Shown here in pieces: positions 46,324 through 55,724 of a DNA stretch of 64,000 nt; within the stretch, counting starts at the first letter, position 1, and every line of letters begins with the position of its first letter. This stretch comes from Colocasia esculenta (lineage: Eukaryota > Streptophyta > Magnoliopsida > Alismatales > Araceae). Location of the stretch: positions 92,687,648 to 92,751,647 of the forward strand of contig CM024761.1 of assembly GCA_014218235.1 (NCBI GenBank), written 5' to 3'. The notes beneath the pieces were generated by a model, which did no database searches, was not told the DNA's origin, and worked only from the letters and a program-made list of their open reading frames with translations. Made by a program: the position numbers and the translations under genes.

Positions 46324-47075
46324 CTAGTCGGAGGATATTCGAGAAGGACATCGAATATCCGGTTAGACTAGTACAGGTTGCGCCTGCTCATATGATGAGG
46401 GTGACTGGTCTCATAGTCACTTGTGTGGAGACACTAAGGTGAATCTATAGGTGCCCATTAGAGAATGAGTTCACTGAACTGATTTGTTATGAATCGCTGG
46501 ATGGTAATGTTACCTAACTGTCAACCAGCTAGATTCATTGTCACAGTGGCGTGATTGGTCCTTAGACCTGAGACACCAAGGACACCTTGTCGGTGGACTT
46601 CTAGATTTTGACCTTAACTTATAGATCTCTAGCCATGGGGTCTTAATCAGTTAAGTGTTCGGATCTAGCGGAATACCTTCGAAGGTGATTGTGTGGTCAA
46701 CATGGGATCGCTCGCTCTCGGTAATAAGAGAGTGAATGCTCTAGGGAAAGATGCCTAATAGTCCCTGGCCAGGGCATGACTACTTATCAGAAAAGGAGTT
46801 TTCTGATATTGTTATGCGGCATCTAATCCAAGTGAGTGCGCGTATTAGGGTTTGATAGTTGACCATACCCTAAGTGCACTCGAGAGCATTGTACGAGCGA
46901 AGGATTATAGTCACGTGGTATCTGTTGACACAAAAGGTTCCTTGAATGGGTTGCTGAACCCCAATGCTTTCCAGGATCAAGTGGTGTTGCTTGGCACCCA
47001 ACTTGATTGGAAGCCCGGTCAATTATCGTGAGACGATAATTGATTGTGTAATTAATTAATATGAGATATTAATTA
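46324..47075 (+). repeat. Chain of about 18 short hairpins filling the copia U3
   Basis: The clearest are CTAGTC enclosing GGATATTCGA/TCGAATATCC (46324-46371), GTGACT/AGTCAC (46401-46420), and GAATC-GCTGG-GGTAA nested with TTACC-CCAGC-GATTC (46491-46536). Next are CACC-AAGG/CCTT-GGTG (46574-46595), TAGATC enclosing CTTAA/TTAAG (46622-46667) and ACCTTCGAAGGT (46675). Then CCCTGGCCAGGG (46763), ATCAGAAAA/TTTTCTGAT (46786-46807) and GAGTGC-TTAGGG/CCCTAA-GCACTC (46834-46881). The last are ATCAAGT-GGTG/CACC-ACTTGAT (46976-47007), TCAATTATCGT/ACGATAATTGA (47019-47043) and TAATTAATAT/ATATTAATTA (47053-47075). Loops of GAG or GGAG recur. The 3' LTR repeats the chain at +7639. Confidence 0.85.
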
Positions 47076-47229
47076 GTTACAGTAAGTCAATAAATAGTTA
47101 TTAGGCTTAAGGGCTGAAAACGGGACTAGCACTTGGGCCTAGAGGGTCACACGCAATAGAGTTCCGAGCAGACTGGGCAGGATGGTCGTTATAGACAATA
47201 ACTGGGTTTTTGTGAAAAACTGCAGTGTC

Positions 47230-47237
47230 TATAAATA
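47230..47237 (+). promoter_or_regulatory. TATA box of copia LTR
   Basis: TATAAATA lies in the context GTGTCTATAAATATACG, directly after the hairpin-rich U3. The copy in the 3' LTR is at 54870-54877. Confidence 0.75.
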
Positions 47238-47627
47238 TACGTGGAGAGTTAAACCCTGGCCCAAGCTACAGGCTCTCTCCCTGGCCGCCACCTCTTCTCT
47301 CTCTCCCTGGGCGCCCCCACCTTCTCTCTCTCCTCTCTCTGGCACATGGTGGAGTTGAGATCTGGGAGACGCGTGGAGAACGAGGAGATCCTGTCTGCGT
47401 CCGGAGCTCGCGTGGATACGTCTAGAGGCCGGACACTAGAACGGCTTGAAGCACCAGCGCCTCTAGCGCCACTTCCTCCCCAGATTCGGGAGTTTCGCAA
47501 CACCGCAAAGGTATAGATCGGATCTCCTTGTGCGCGGGTTCTCTGTTTTTGTTCGATTTCGACCACCAGCAACGATATCTACGGGAGGGAATTGCGTTTC
47601 CGCTGTGCCCTGTACGATTCCCTACAG

Positions 47628-47640
47628 TGGTATCAGAGCC
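47628..47640 (+). other. Primer-binding site, copia element
   Basis: TGGTATCAGAGCC (initiator-Met complement) begins one base after the LTR end. Confidence 0.95.
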
Positions 47641-47954
47641 AGGTTGCTGGCTCGGTCGGAATCGGCGTCATATGAATGTCATTTTATGCGTTTTCGTCGA
47701 TTCGCGTTCTGCATGAATCCCTAATTTTTACCTTGTTCTTGGGTCGCACATGGGATGTGCACTTCCCGTTTGGTACATGGAAGTTGTTCCTGGTACCAAG
47801 GGCTTCGCGAAGAACCCTTCGTGGTGTCGTTTGGCCCTCTGTAGAGGCCACACGACCCTCTGCAAGATGCCTTCGTTGTGCATGTTTTGCTTTCTTGGAC
47901 AGTCCAAGATGGGGCGATTTTTGCAGGTTTTTTGGGTTTTTCCGGGGATTTCTG

Positions 47955-48240
47955 GGCGATGGGAGGCGGTCTCCGGCGCCGCCGGCGCCGTCCGCGCCAT
48001 CGGGGGCGGCGCGGGGGCCGGCGGGGCCACCCTCCGCCGGTGGGCGGCGGCGGCTAGGGTTTCACCCTAGCCGTGCGCCCCTTCGTTCGGGCTGAGGGGG
48101 CGACCCCGCGCGGGTCGTCCGCGGGCCTGCCCGCGGGTAAGTCGCGGGCGGACAACCCCCCCTTCCCCCCCCGCGGGTCCCGGGCTGGCGGATCCGATCC
48201 GCGCCGCATCCGACCGGACCGATCCGCCACCCAAACCCCT
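47955..48240 (+). other. GC-rich block in copia leader
   Basis: About 285 bases of extreme G+C with many CpG sites sit in otherwise AT-rich surroundings. It contains inverted G/C repeats and C-runs. No coding frame in it resembles a known protein. It could be captured host DNA (a CpG-rich first exon or promoter) or an intrinsic leader structure. Confidence 0.5.
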
Positions 48241-49088
48241 TTCCATTTTTTAGTTTTTTAAATTGTTTAAACACCAGAAAAATTCTTTAAAAATTCTAGA
48301 AAATCTGAAATTAGTTTTAAGAGCTTTTAAAATTGTTTTAGCTCTTTGTAAATTAATTTTCAGATGCTTGACCCAATATTTAATTAGTTTAAGGGAATTC
48401 TAAAATTGTTTTAGTTATTTCCTACTATCTAATTAATGCATGTTAATTAATTTAAGAATGTGATTCTTGTCAAATTAATTAACAGTAAATTTTGGCGGAT
48501 TCATGCAGCAACGGTGAATGGCGTTTATCTAATGTTGATTAGATGTTATCCATGTTAGCTAAATTGTTTAGTTAAATGGTTTTCAAAATATAATTATTAT
48601 ATTTTTGAAATAAAAGTTATTTCAGAAGTAATTATGTGATAATTGCTTATTGATGCATGTGATGTGTTGATGTGTGGATGGATGATCATGGACTTAGATA
48701 TCATGTGATGATGTTTATGTATTATGGCATGTGATGTAATTTATGAGGACTGCGTGCCTCCCTCTCTTCCTCTTTTAAATCCAGGTTGTACATTCTATCT
48801 CCCTCCTGTTATGTACTCCCCTTGACTTGTTCAAGGTTTCTTATTATTATCTGATTTATATTTATGGACCTGCAAGCCCAATTTAATGTTACTTGTAATT
48901 TTAAGAAGCGGATTGGTGGAGATGGAGGAGAGTACCATGCAAGGCCTTCCTGGAGATAGAATTACATCAAGCAAAAGCATTCGATGCGGGACTGCCATAT
49001 GTTTGCCATGTTTGTGGATTACCAACTAGCTCTGGTAATGCCACTCTAGGTTAAAGTCCATGATCATCCATTGTTTTTCTTCATATAT

Positions 49089-49174
49089 ATGATATATGTG
49101 GAATGTGCTATGATATATATAATTAAATATATGATATATGTGGAATGTGCTATGATATATATAATTAAATATAT
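49089..49174 (+). repeat. 42-base tandem duplication in copia leader
   Basis: Two adjacent copies carry the core GATATATGTGGAATGTGC and continue TATGATATATATAATTAAAT. They start near 49091 and 49133. Confidence 0.85.
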
Positions 49175-49325
49175 GATATTCCAAATTCTATATATCAATA
49201 GCACGCAGATATAGAGACCAAGATAAAATATGTCAAAATCCCTCCTCGTTCAAACTTTAAGCCGTAGCGTAATCATTTAGAATGAATTACGTGGCCCTCC
49301 ATCATTATAGTTTTAGGATTGCCAT

Positions 49326-49656
49326 TAGATCGGGCAAGTTTGTTGTGCTATCCACAAGGCTTGCCAAATCTGATGACAGACTAAAACTATGGCATGGTGA
49401 TGCCTTAAACGGGGTAGAGGAACGGTGTAGCTTTGTTGTGCTATCCACAAGGGCTACATCCAAATCTATGCTCGTTATGTAATGATGGTACTGCTTAGAC
49501 TGGATTTAATGACTTGTTGTGCTATCCACAAGGTCATTAAAATTCAGGGGCCAAAATAAGATCGAATATTGCAAGAGTTGCAAGTGTCAAGAGTTGACTG
49601 CTTTCAGATCATAGTATGGTTTGTTGTGCTATCCACAAGATCATGCTATGAGTCTG
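49326..49656 (+). ncRNA. Four-hairpin array with a common apical loop (copia leader)
   Basis: A common 19-base segment, TTGTTGTGCTATCCACAAG, occurs four times (from 49340, 49433, 49514 and 49621). Its own ends TTGT/ACAA pair, leaving the loop TGTGCTATCC. In each case different flanking arms are complementary: AGAT..GGCAAG/CTTGCC..ATCT; TGTAGC/GCTACA plus GG.TC; TTTAATGAC/GTCATTAAA; CAGA-TCATAGTATG/CATGCTATGA-TCTG (one G.T pair, small bulges). Identical loops on unrelated but self-matching stems are strong evidence for selected RNA (or cruciform) structure. It sits 170 bases before the gag ATG in the genomic RNA. Its function is unknown; packaging, dimerisation and translation control are possibilities. 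Confidence 0.8.
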
Positions 49657-49828
49657 TAAGATTCTGATCCCCACTAGGAGACCGTCAGAGTCTCCCATTC
49701 TGTATATCTGAGGGTTACACAGTCTGTCGAAAAATAGTGGGAGCTAATCTTGATTAAAGTCCTAATCTAGATTTAATTATTATTATGAACATCTGCTAAT
49801 TGTGTTTACATTTCCTTTATAGGCAAAA

Positions 49829-50690
49829 ATGTCATCAAATAACCCACTCCGTGTCATACTGGATGCCAACAAATTGACAGGCCCGAACTACTCGGATTGG
49901 CTCAGGAACCTGAAGATTGTCCTCAGGTCTGAGCGCATTGTCTATGTCGTGGAAGGTGAGATCCCCACTGAACCACCTCTAGATGCACCTGAAGGGGAAA
50001 CACTTGAATATGCGAAGTGGAAGGAGGATTCCACTCTAGCCCAATGCTACATGCTTGCCTCAATGAGTAATGAGTTGCAAAGGCAGCATGAGAACATGGA
50101 TGCTAGATCCATCATGCATCACTTGCAGGAGCTCTTTGAAGAGTAGAGCAGGGTGGAGAGATATGAGATATCCAAGGCCCTGTTCAGAGCTCGCATGGCA
50201 GAGGGGTCTTCAGTACAGACTCATGTGCTGAAGATGATAGAGTGGATTGAGAGGCTCGAGGGGTTGGTTTTCCTCTTGACAAGGAACTGAGCACGGACCT
50301 CATTCTCCAGTCACTTCCAGATTCATATTCCCAGTTCATTGTAAACTTTACAATGAACAAGATTGAGGTGAGTTTAGCTGAGATGCTCAACATGCTGAAG
50401 ACTGCTGAGGGCAACCTTAAGAAGGAAAAGCCCACTGTTCTCATGGTTGGAAAGTCCAACAAGAAGAGGAGAGCAGTGCAAGCCTTTAAGAAAGGCAATG
50501 CAAAGAAGCAGTCCAAGCAGAAGCAAAAGAAGGACATAAGCAAAGGAGAAGAAAAGGGCGAGTGCTTCCACTGCAAGAAGAAGGGGCACTGGAAAAGAAA
50601 TTGCAAGGACTACCTTGCAATGAAGGCTCAGGAGAAGCAGAAGCTTGGCGAAGCTTCAGGTATCTATATGATAGATCTTCACTTGTCTTT
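49829..50690 (+). pseudogene. gag: Copia gag (one stop, frameshifts)
   Basis: The ATG at 49829 opens a typical Ty1/copia Gag (LTGPNYSDWLRNLKIVLRSE). The frame is stopped by TAG at 50144-50146 in a former CAG context. It continues (RVERYEISKALFRARMAE), shifts frame near 50265-50280, and resumes to the zinc knuckle CFHCKKKGHWKRNC (50568-50609). A second one-base shift near 50665-50700 separates it from the pol frame, which in an intact relative should be continuous with gag. Gag would form particles and package the RNA. As it stands this copy cannot supply complete Gag. Confidence 0.9.
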
Positions 50691-53600
50691 AGAGATTCTA
50701 CATCTTGGGTTTTAGACACTGGATGTGCTTCTCATGTCTGCAATGATGTGCAGGTGTTGACAAGTAGAAGGAAGCTGAGCAAGGGCGAGGTGAACTTGAG
50801 GCTTGGAAACGGCGCAAGTGTTGCTGCACATACTGTGGGGACAGTGAAGCTCAAGTTACCCTCAGGAGATTTACTTTCATTAGATGATTGCTACTTTGTG
50901 CCTAGCATTATTAAGAACATTGTTTCTGTTTCTTGTTTAGACAGAATTGGATACAAGTTTACCATTGAGAACAATAGTTGTTCAGTTTATTTGAGAAATA
51001 AACTAGTTGCTTTAGCAAATTTGGTAAATGGTTTGTATCTACTTGATGTTTCTTATGCAAATCTCCATGTTGATGTTTCTCCTAAGAGAAGTAAGAATAG
51101 TGTGAACACTGCCTACTTGTGGCATTGTAGGCTTGGTCACATTGGCGAGAATAGGCTTCAAAAGTTGCATAAGAATGGATACTTGGATCCATTTGATTAT
51201 GAATCATATGCAACTTGCGAATCCTGTTTAATGGGTAAGTTGACCAAATCTCCATTTAGTGGACATGGAGATAGGGCCAAGGACATATTGGAACTAATAC
51301 ACTCGGATGTATGTGGTCCAATGTCTACCCAAGCCAAGGGTGGCTACTCATACTTCATTACATTCACGGATGACTACTCAAGGTTCGGATTTGTTTACTT
51401 AATGAAGTACAAATCTGAAGCTTTTGAGAAGTTCCAAGAATTTAAGAATGAAGTTGAGAAGCAAACTGGAAAAAGTATTAAAATCCTACGGTCAGACCGA
51501 GGAGGTGAATACTTGAGTACAGAGTTCACACAATTCTTAAAGGATAATGGTATCCTTTCTCAATGGACTCCTCCCTATACACCACAGATGAATGGTGTAT
51601 CGGAAAGGAGGAATCGCACCTTGTTGGACATGGTACGATCCATGATGAGCCGTTCGCAGTTACCAGTTTCCCTATGGGGATATGCGCTAGAGTCAGCGGC
51701 ATATCTACTGAACAGGGTTCCCAGTAAATCTGTGTCTTCTACTCCATATGAGATATGGAAGGGTAGAAAGCCTGATTTTAAACATGTTAAAATCTGGGGC
51801 TGTCCTGCCCACGTGAAGAGACACGACCCAGATAAACTGGAATCCAGAACCGATAAGTGCAGGTTTGTTGGATACCCAAAAGAAACGTTTGGGTACTACT
51901 TTTACCATCCTGGTGAACAAAGAGTGTTTGTCGCCAGGAGAGCTGTCTTCTTGGAAGAGGAGTACCTTACCCAAGAGGACAGTGGGAGTAAGGTAGATCT
52001 AGAAGAGGTTCTAGATCCACAAACTGTGCAAAGTCCACCAGTTGAAACATCGGTTCCGGAACCTGTTCAGAAATATACACACATTCAGCGTAGGTCTGGT
52101 AGAGTACCTAGACAGCCTGAAAGATATGTTGGACATATCAGTGAAGGCATGTCTTATAATGAGGATGATGATCCAAAGACCTACCAAGAGGCTGTTGATA
52201 GTCCTCAGTCAGGGAAATGGCGAGATGCCATGAATTCTGAGATGCAGTCCATGTACACCAACCAAGTTTGGAACTTGGTAGACTTGCCTGAAGGTATTGT
52301 ACCTATTGGGTGCAAGTGGATCTTTAAGAGAAAGATCGGTGCAGATGGACAGATCGACACTTATAAGGCAAGGTTGGTGGCAAAGGGGTATCGTCAAAGG
52401 CAAGGAATTGACTATGACGAAACTTTCTCACCAGTTGCCATGATAAAGTCGATCAGAATTCTTCTCGCCATTGCTGCATACTTTGATTACGAGATCTGGC
52501 AGATGGATGTAAAGACTGCTTTCCTCAATGGAAACATTGAGGAAGAAGTGTATATGATACAGCCTGAGGGTTTTACATCCAAAGAGTGTCCAGATAAAGT
52601 ATGCAAGCTTCAAAGGTCCATCTATGGATTGAAGCAAGCTTCTCGTAGTTGGAACATAAGGTTTGATGAGGCTATCAAATCTTATGACTTCATTAAGAAT
52701 GAAGATGAACCATGTGTGTATAAGAAAATCAGTGGGAGTGCTATCACTTTTCTCATACTTTACGTTGATGACATCTTGCTCATTGGGAATGATGTAGGGA
52801 TGTTATCATCAGTAAAGGTTTGGTTGTCAAAGAACTTCTCCATGAAGGATTTGGGAGAAGCATCCTACGTATTGGGAATACGTATCTATAGAGATAGATC
52901 TAAGAGGATGCTTGGCTTGACCCAATCCATGTACATAGATACCATTGTCAAAAGGTTTGGCATGGAAAATTCCAAGAGAGGTCTCATACCAATGAGACAT
53001 GGGATTAATCTCTCTAAGGAGCAGTCTCCTAAGACTCCTGAAGAGAGGGCAGTCATGGATAGAGTCCCCTATGCTTCGGCTATAGGGTCTATCATGTATG
53101 CCATGCTATGTACAAGGCCTGATGTAGCATTTGCTCTAAGTGTTACGAGCAGATATCAGGCAAATCCAGGTGAAACACACTGGATGGCAGTGAAATGTAT
53201 CCTTAAGTACTTGAGAAGGACTAAGGATATATTTCTGGTTTATGGAGGAGGGGACTTGAAACTTCGGGCATATACTGACTCGAGTTTCCAGTCAGATCCA
53301 GATGATAGCAAGTCTACATCTGGGTTTGTGTTCACCTTAAACGGAGGTGCAGTGAGCTGGAAGAGTTCCAAGCAAGAAACCACTGCAGACTCGACGACAG
53401 AAGCTGAGTACATTGCTGCAGCTGAAGCCGCCAAGGAGGCAGTGTGGATGAAGAAATTCATCACCGACCTTGGTGTGGTGCCGGGTGACTCTGATCCGAT
53501 CCCATTGCTGTGTGACAACAATGGGGCCATTGCGCAAGCGAAAGAGCCGCGGTCTCATCAGAAGTCGAAGCACATTCTGAGGCGATTTCACCTGATCAGG

Positions 53601-53747
53601 GAGATTATCACTAGAGGAGATGTACTGGTGGAAAGAGTTCCTTCAGTTGACAACATTGCAGATCCACTGACGAAGCCTCTGACTCAAATTGTGTTTGAGC
53701 GCCACCTAGAGTCTATGGGTTTAAGACATAAAGGTGATTGGCTTTAG
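50691..53747 (+). CDS. pol: Copia pol, uninterrupted: protease, integrase, RT, RNase H
   Basis: This single open frame of more than 1000 codons has no stops. It can be read back to 50562, but the first ~40 codons of that frame overlap the zinc knuckle out of frame and are not real Pol. Domains: protease WVLDTGCASHVC (50708 on), integrase zinc region LWHCRLGHIG..CESCLMGK, core with HSDVCGP, RSDRGGEY and NGVSERRNRT, then RT with LYVDDILLIGND (YVDD at 52761-52772). RNase H (TDSSFQSD, STTEAEYIAAAEA, LCDNNGAI) and the closing ADPLTKPL end it. All catalytic residues I can check are present. The stop TAG at 53745 is four bases before the polypurine tract. It is the only full-length retroelement enzyme gene in the window. 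Confidence 0.93.
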   Translation, partial: RDSTSWVLDTGCASHVCNDVQVLTSRRKLSKGEVNLRLGNGASVAAHTVGTVKLKLPSGDLLSLDDCYFVPSIIKNIVSVSCLDRIGYKFTIENNSCSVYLRNKLVALANLVNGLYLLDVSYANLHVDVSPKRSKNSVNTAYLWHCRLGHIGENRLQKLHKNGYLDPFDYESYATCESCLMGKLTKSPFSGHGDRAKDILELIHSDVCGPMSTQAKGGYSYFITFTDDYSRFGFVYLMKYKSEAFEKFQEFKNEVEKQTGKSIKILRSDRGGEYLSTEFTQFLKDNGILSQWTPPYTPQMNGVSERRNRTLLDMVRSMMSRSQLPVSLWGYALESAAYLLNRVPSKSVSSTPYEIWKGRKPDFKHVKIWGCPAHVKRHDPDKLESRTDKCRFVGYPKETFGYYFYHPGEQRVFVARRAVFLEEEYLTQEDSGSKVDLEEVLDPQTVQSPPVETSVPEPVQKYTHIQRRSGRVPRQPERYVGHISEGMSYNEDDDPKTYQEAVDSPQSGKWRDAMNSEMQSMYTNQVWNLVDLPEGIVPIGCKWIFKRKIGADGQIDTYKARLVAKGYRQRQGIDYDETFSPVAMIKSIRILLAIAAYFDYEIWQMDVKTAFLNGNIEEEVYMIQPEGFTSKECPDKVCKLQRSIYGLKQASRSWNIRFDEAIKSYDFIKNEDEPCVYKKISGSAITFLILYVDDILLIGNDVGMLSSVKVWLSKNFSMKDLGEASYVLGIRIYRDRSKRMLGLTQSMYIDTIVKRFGMENSKRGLIPMRHGINLSKEQSPKTPEERAVMDRVPYASAIGSIMYAMLCTRPDVAFALSVTSRYQANPGETHWMAVKCILKYLRRTKDIFLVYGGGDLKLRAYTDSSFQSDPDDSKSTSGFVFTLNGGAVSWKSSKQETTADSTTEAEYIAAAEAAKEAVWMKKFITDLGVVPGDSDPIPLLCDNNGAIAQAKEPRSHQKSKHILRRFHLIREIITRGDVLVERVPSVDNIADPLTKPLTQIVFERHLESMGLRHKGDWL

Positions 53748-53750
53748 TCC

Positions 53751-53760
53751 AAGTGGGAGA
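53751..53760 (+). other. Polypurine tract of the copia element
   Basis: AAGTGGGAGA is one base before the 3' LTR and just after the pol stop, as usual in Ty1/copia. Confidence 0.85.
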
Positions 53761-53761
53761 T

Positions 53762-55266
53762 TGTTAGTTATGGGTGTCCTCAAGCCAATCATAACTTGTA
53801 CAATCTTGTTCTTTAATAATAATAATAAGGCTTTTATATTCATTATGTGTAATTCGTTTATCGTTTCATTATGAAGTCCATGAATATGCGCAATGGATAC
53901 TAATTATGATGAGATCATAACAATGGGATTAATATCCTTTAAACGTATATTCTTAATTGTTCCTAGTCGGAGGATATTCGAGAAGGACATCGAATATCCG
54001 GTTAGACTAGTACAGGTTGCACCTGCTCATATGATGAGGGTGACTGGTCTCATAGTCACTTGTGTGGAGACACTAAGGTGAATCTGTAGGTGCTCATTGG
54101 AGAATGAGTTCACTGAACTGATCCGTTATGAATCGCTGGATGGTAATGTTACCTAACTGTCAACCAGCTAGATTCATTGTCACAGTGGCGTGATTGGTCC
54201 TTAGACCTGAGACACCAAGGACACCTTGTCGGTGGACTTCTAGATTTTGACCTTAACTTATAGATCTCTAGCCATGGGGTCTTAATCAGTTAAGTGTTCG
54301 GATCTAGCGGAATACCTTCGAAGGTGATTGTGTGGTCAACATGGGATCGCTCGCTCTCGGTAATAAGAGAGTGAATGCTCTAGGGAAAGATGCCTGATAG
54401 TCCCTGGCCAGGGCATGACTACTTATCAGAAAAGGAGTTTTCTGATATTGTTATGCGGCATCTAATCCAAGTGAGTGCGCATATTAGGGTTTGACAGTTG
54501 ACCATACCCTAAGTGCACTCGGGAGCATTGTACGAGCGAAGGATTATAGTCACGTGGTATCTGTTGACACAAAAGGTTCCTTGAATGGGTTGCTGAACCC
54601 CAATGCTTTCCAGGATCAAGTGGTGTTGCTTGGCACCCAACTTGATTGGAAGCCCGGTCAATTATCGTGAGACGATAATTGATTGTGTAATTAATTAATA
54701 TGAGATATTAATTAATTACAGTAAGTCAATAAAGAGTTATTGGGCTTAATGGGCTGAAAACTGGACTAGCACTTGGGCCTAGAGGGTCACACGCAATAGA
54801 GTTCCGAGCAGACTGGGCAGGATGGTCATTATAGACAATAACTGGGTTTTTGTGAAAAACTGCAGTGTCTATAAATATACGTGGAGAGTTAAACCCTGGC
54901 CCAAGCTACAGGCTCTCTCCTGGCCGCCACCTCCTCTCTCTCTCCCTGGGTGCCCCCACCTTCTCTCTCTCCTCTCTCTGGCACATGGTGGAGTTGAGAT
55001 CCGGGAGACGCGTGGAGAATGAGGAGATCCCGTCTGCGTCCGGAGCTCGCGTGGATACATCTAGAGGCCGGACACATGAACGGCTTGAAGCACCAGCGCC
55101 TCAAGCGCCACTTTCTCCCCGGATTCGGGAGTTTCGCAACCCTGCAAAGGTATAGATCGGATCTCCTTGTGCGCGGGTTCTCCATTTTTCTGTTCGATCC
55201 GACCACCGGCAACGATATCTACGGGAGGGAATTGCGTTTCCACTGCGCCCTGTACGATTCCTTACA
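53762..55266 (+). mobile_element. Copia 3' LTR
   Basis: This 1505-base LTR begins TGTTAGTTATGGG and ends GATTCCTTACA. It repeats the hairpin chain. Two hairpins are more perfect here than in the 5' LTR: CTCATT/AATGAG with a GGAG loop at 54093-54108, and the 15-pair GTAATTAATTAATAT/ATATTAATTAATTAC around a GAG loop near 54688-54720. Confidence 0.96.
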
Positions 55267-55271
55267 CTGGA

Positions 55272-55521
55272 GTGATGCCATGAGTGACCTAGCATCCTAA
55301 TACTACGATAGAGTCTTAGTTAGTCGTTTGCTTTATTTCAATGTAATTGGGCCTTATAGATTGACTCTGATATTAGTGGTTGTAACTAGACATTGTAAAT
55401 TTTTAATGAGAAAGGTTTGCTTTAGTATTATTCATTGTGCAAAGGTTTAATGTCTAGTACTTGCTCTATACCTTTTCTTGCAACTGCCTCGCATTCCGAT
55501 ATTCCGCGTCGGGGCGTGACA
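55272..55521 (+). mobile_element. 5' LTR of element E, last part
   Basis: Continues the E LTR after the copia insertion and its ctgga duplication. It matches 62939-63188 and ends CGTCGGGGCGTGACA. Confidence 0.95.
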
Positions 55522-55527
55522 GTTTTG

Positions 55528-55540
55528 TGGTATCAGAGCC
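55528..55540 (+). other. Primer-binding site, element E
   Basis: TGGTATCAGAGCC lies six bases after the LTR end. About 185 bases of leader follow, without a visible feature. Confidence 0.93.
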
Positions 55541-55724
55541 TAGGTTATTCTTATGTATAGGATGATCTAGGGTGACTAGCCTCGACTAGAGTCAATTATT
55601 CTACCTATGTGAGTTGTGGTTAGAGCCAAGGGTAACTAGCTAAAATGAACTCACACCCACACGAATTAAATTCCACATCAATATCATGACAGTAAGTTAT
55701 TTTTGTAGGAATTAAGCAATCAAG

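Larger units (their letters stand above)
46123..47626 (+). mobile_element. Copia 5' LTR
   Basis: This 1504-base LTR begins TGTTAGTTATGGG and ends GATTCCCTACA. Positions 46324-47075 are a chain of short perfect hairpins. TATAAATA is at 47230. A CT-rich stretch follows (47271-47340) and then the R/U5 part. Confidence 0.96.
47641..49828 (+). other. Long structured leader of the copia element
   Basis: This is 2.2 kb of non-coding sequence between the primer-binding site and the gag ATG, unusually long for Ty1/copia. It contains a very GC-rich block (about 47955-48240, with runs such as GGCGCCGCCGGCGCCG), then an AT-rich part. A 42-base tandem duplication follows (about 49089-49174), then the four-hairpin array (49326-49656), and a further hairpin GGAGAC/GTCTCC near 49678-49696. 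Short ORFs in the GC-rich block look like compositional artefacts. Confidence 0.75.
46123..55266 (+). mobile_element. Complete Ty1/copia element inside E 5' LTR
   Basis: This 9144-base element has LTRs at 46123-47626 and 53762-55266, a primer-binding site, leader, gag-pol and a polypurine tract. It is flanked by the perfect 5-base duplication ctgga (46118-46122 and 55267-55271). The LTRs differ at few sites by eye, so it is the youngest complete insertion in the nest. It is a different lineage from the SIRE element: no env-like region, different LTR, single Gag zinc knuckle. I do not assign a named lineage. Confidence 0.97.

Noticed and set aside
46254..46442. Short frame repeated in both copia LTRs (also 53893-54081)
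   Set aside because: It is duplicated only because the LTR is duplicated. The region is explained by the hairpin chain, and a U3 frame upstream of the TATA box is unlikely to be translated.
47676..48274. Overlapping open frames on both strands in the GC-rich copia leader
   Set aside because: High GC lowers stop frequency in all frames. The translations are low-complexity Pro/Gly/Arg-rich and match no protein I recognise.
49282..49482. Open frame running through the first two leader hairpins
   Set aside because: It is short and stops between hairpins. The complementarity of flanks is better explained by structure, and the frame differs between hairpin units.
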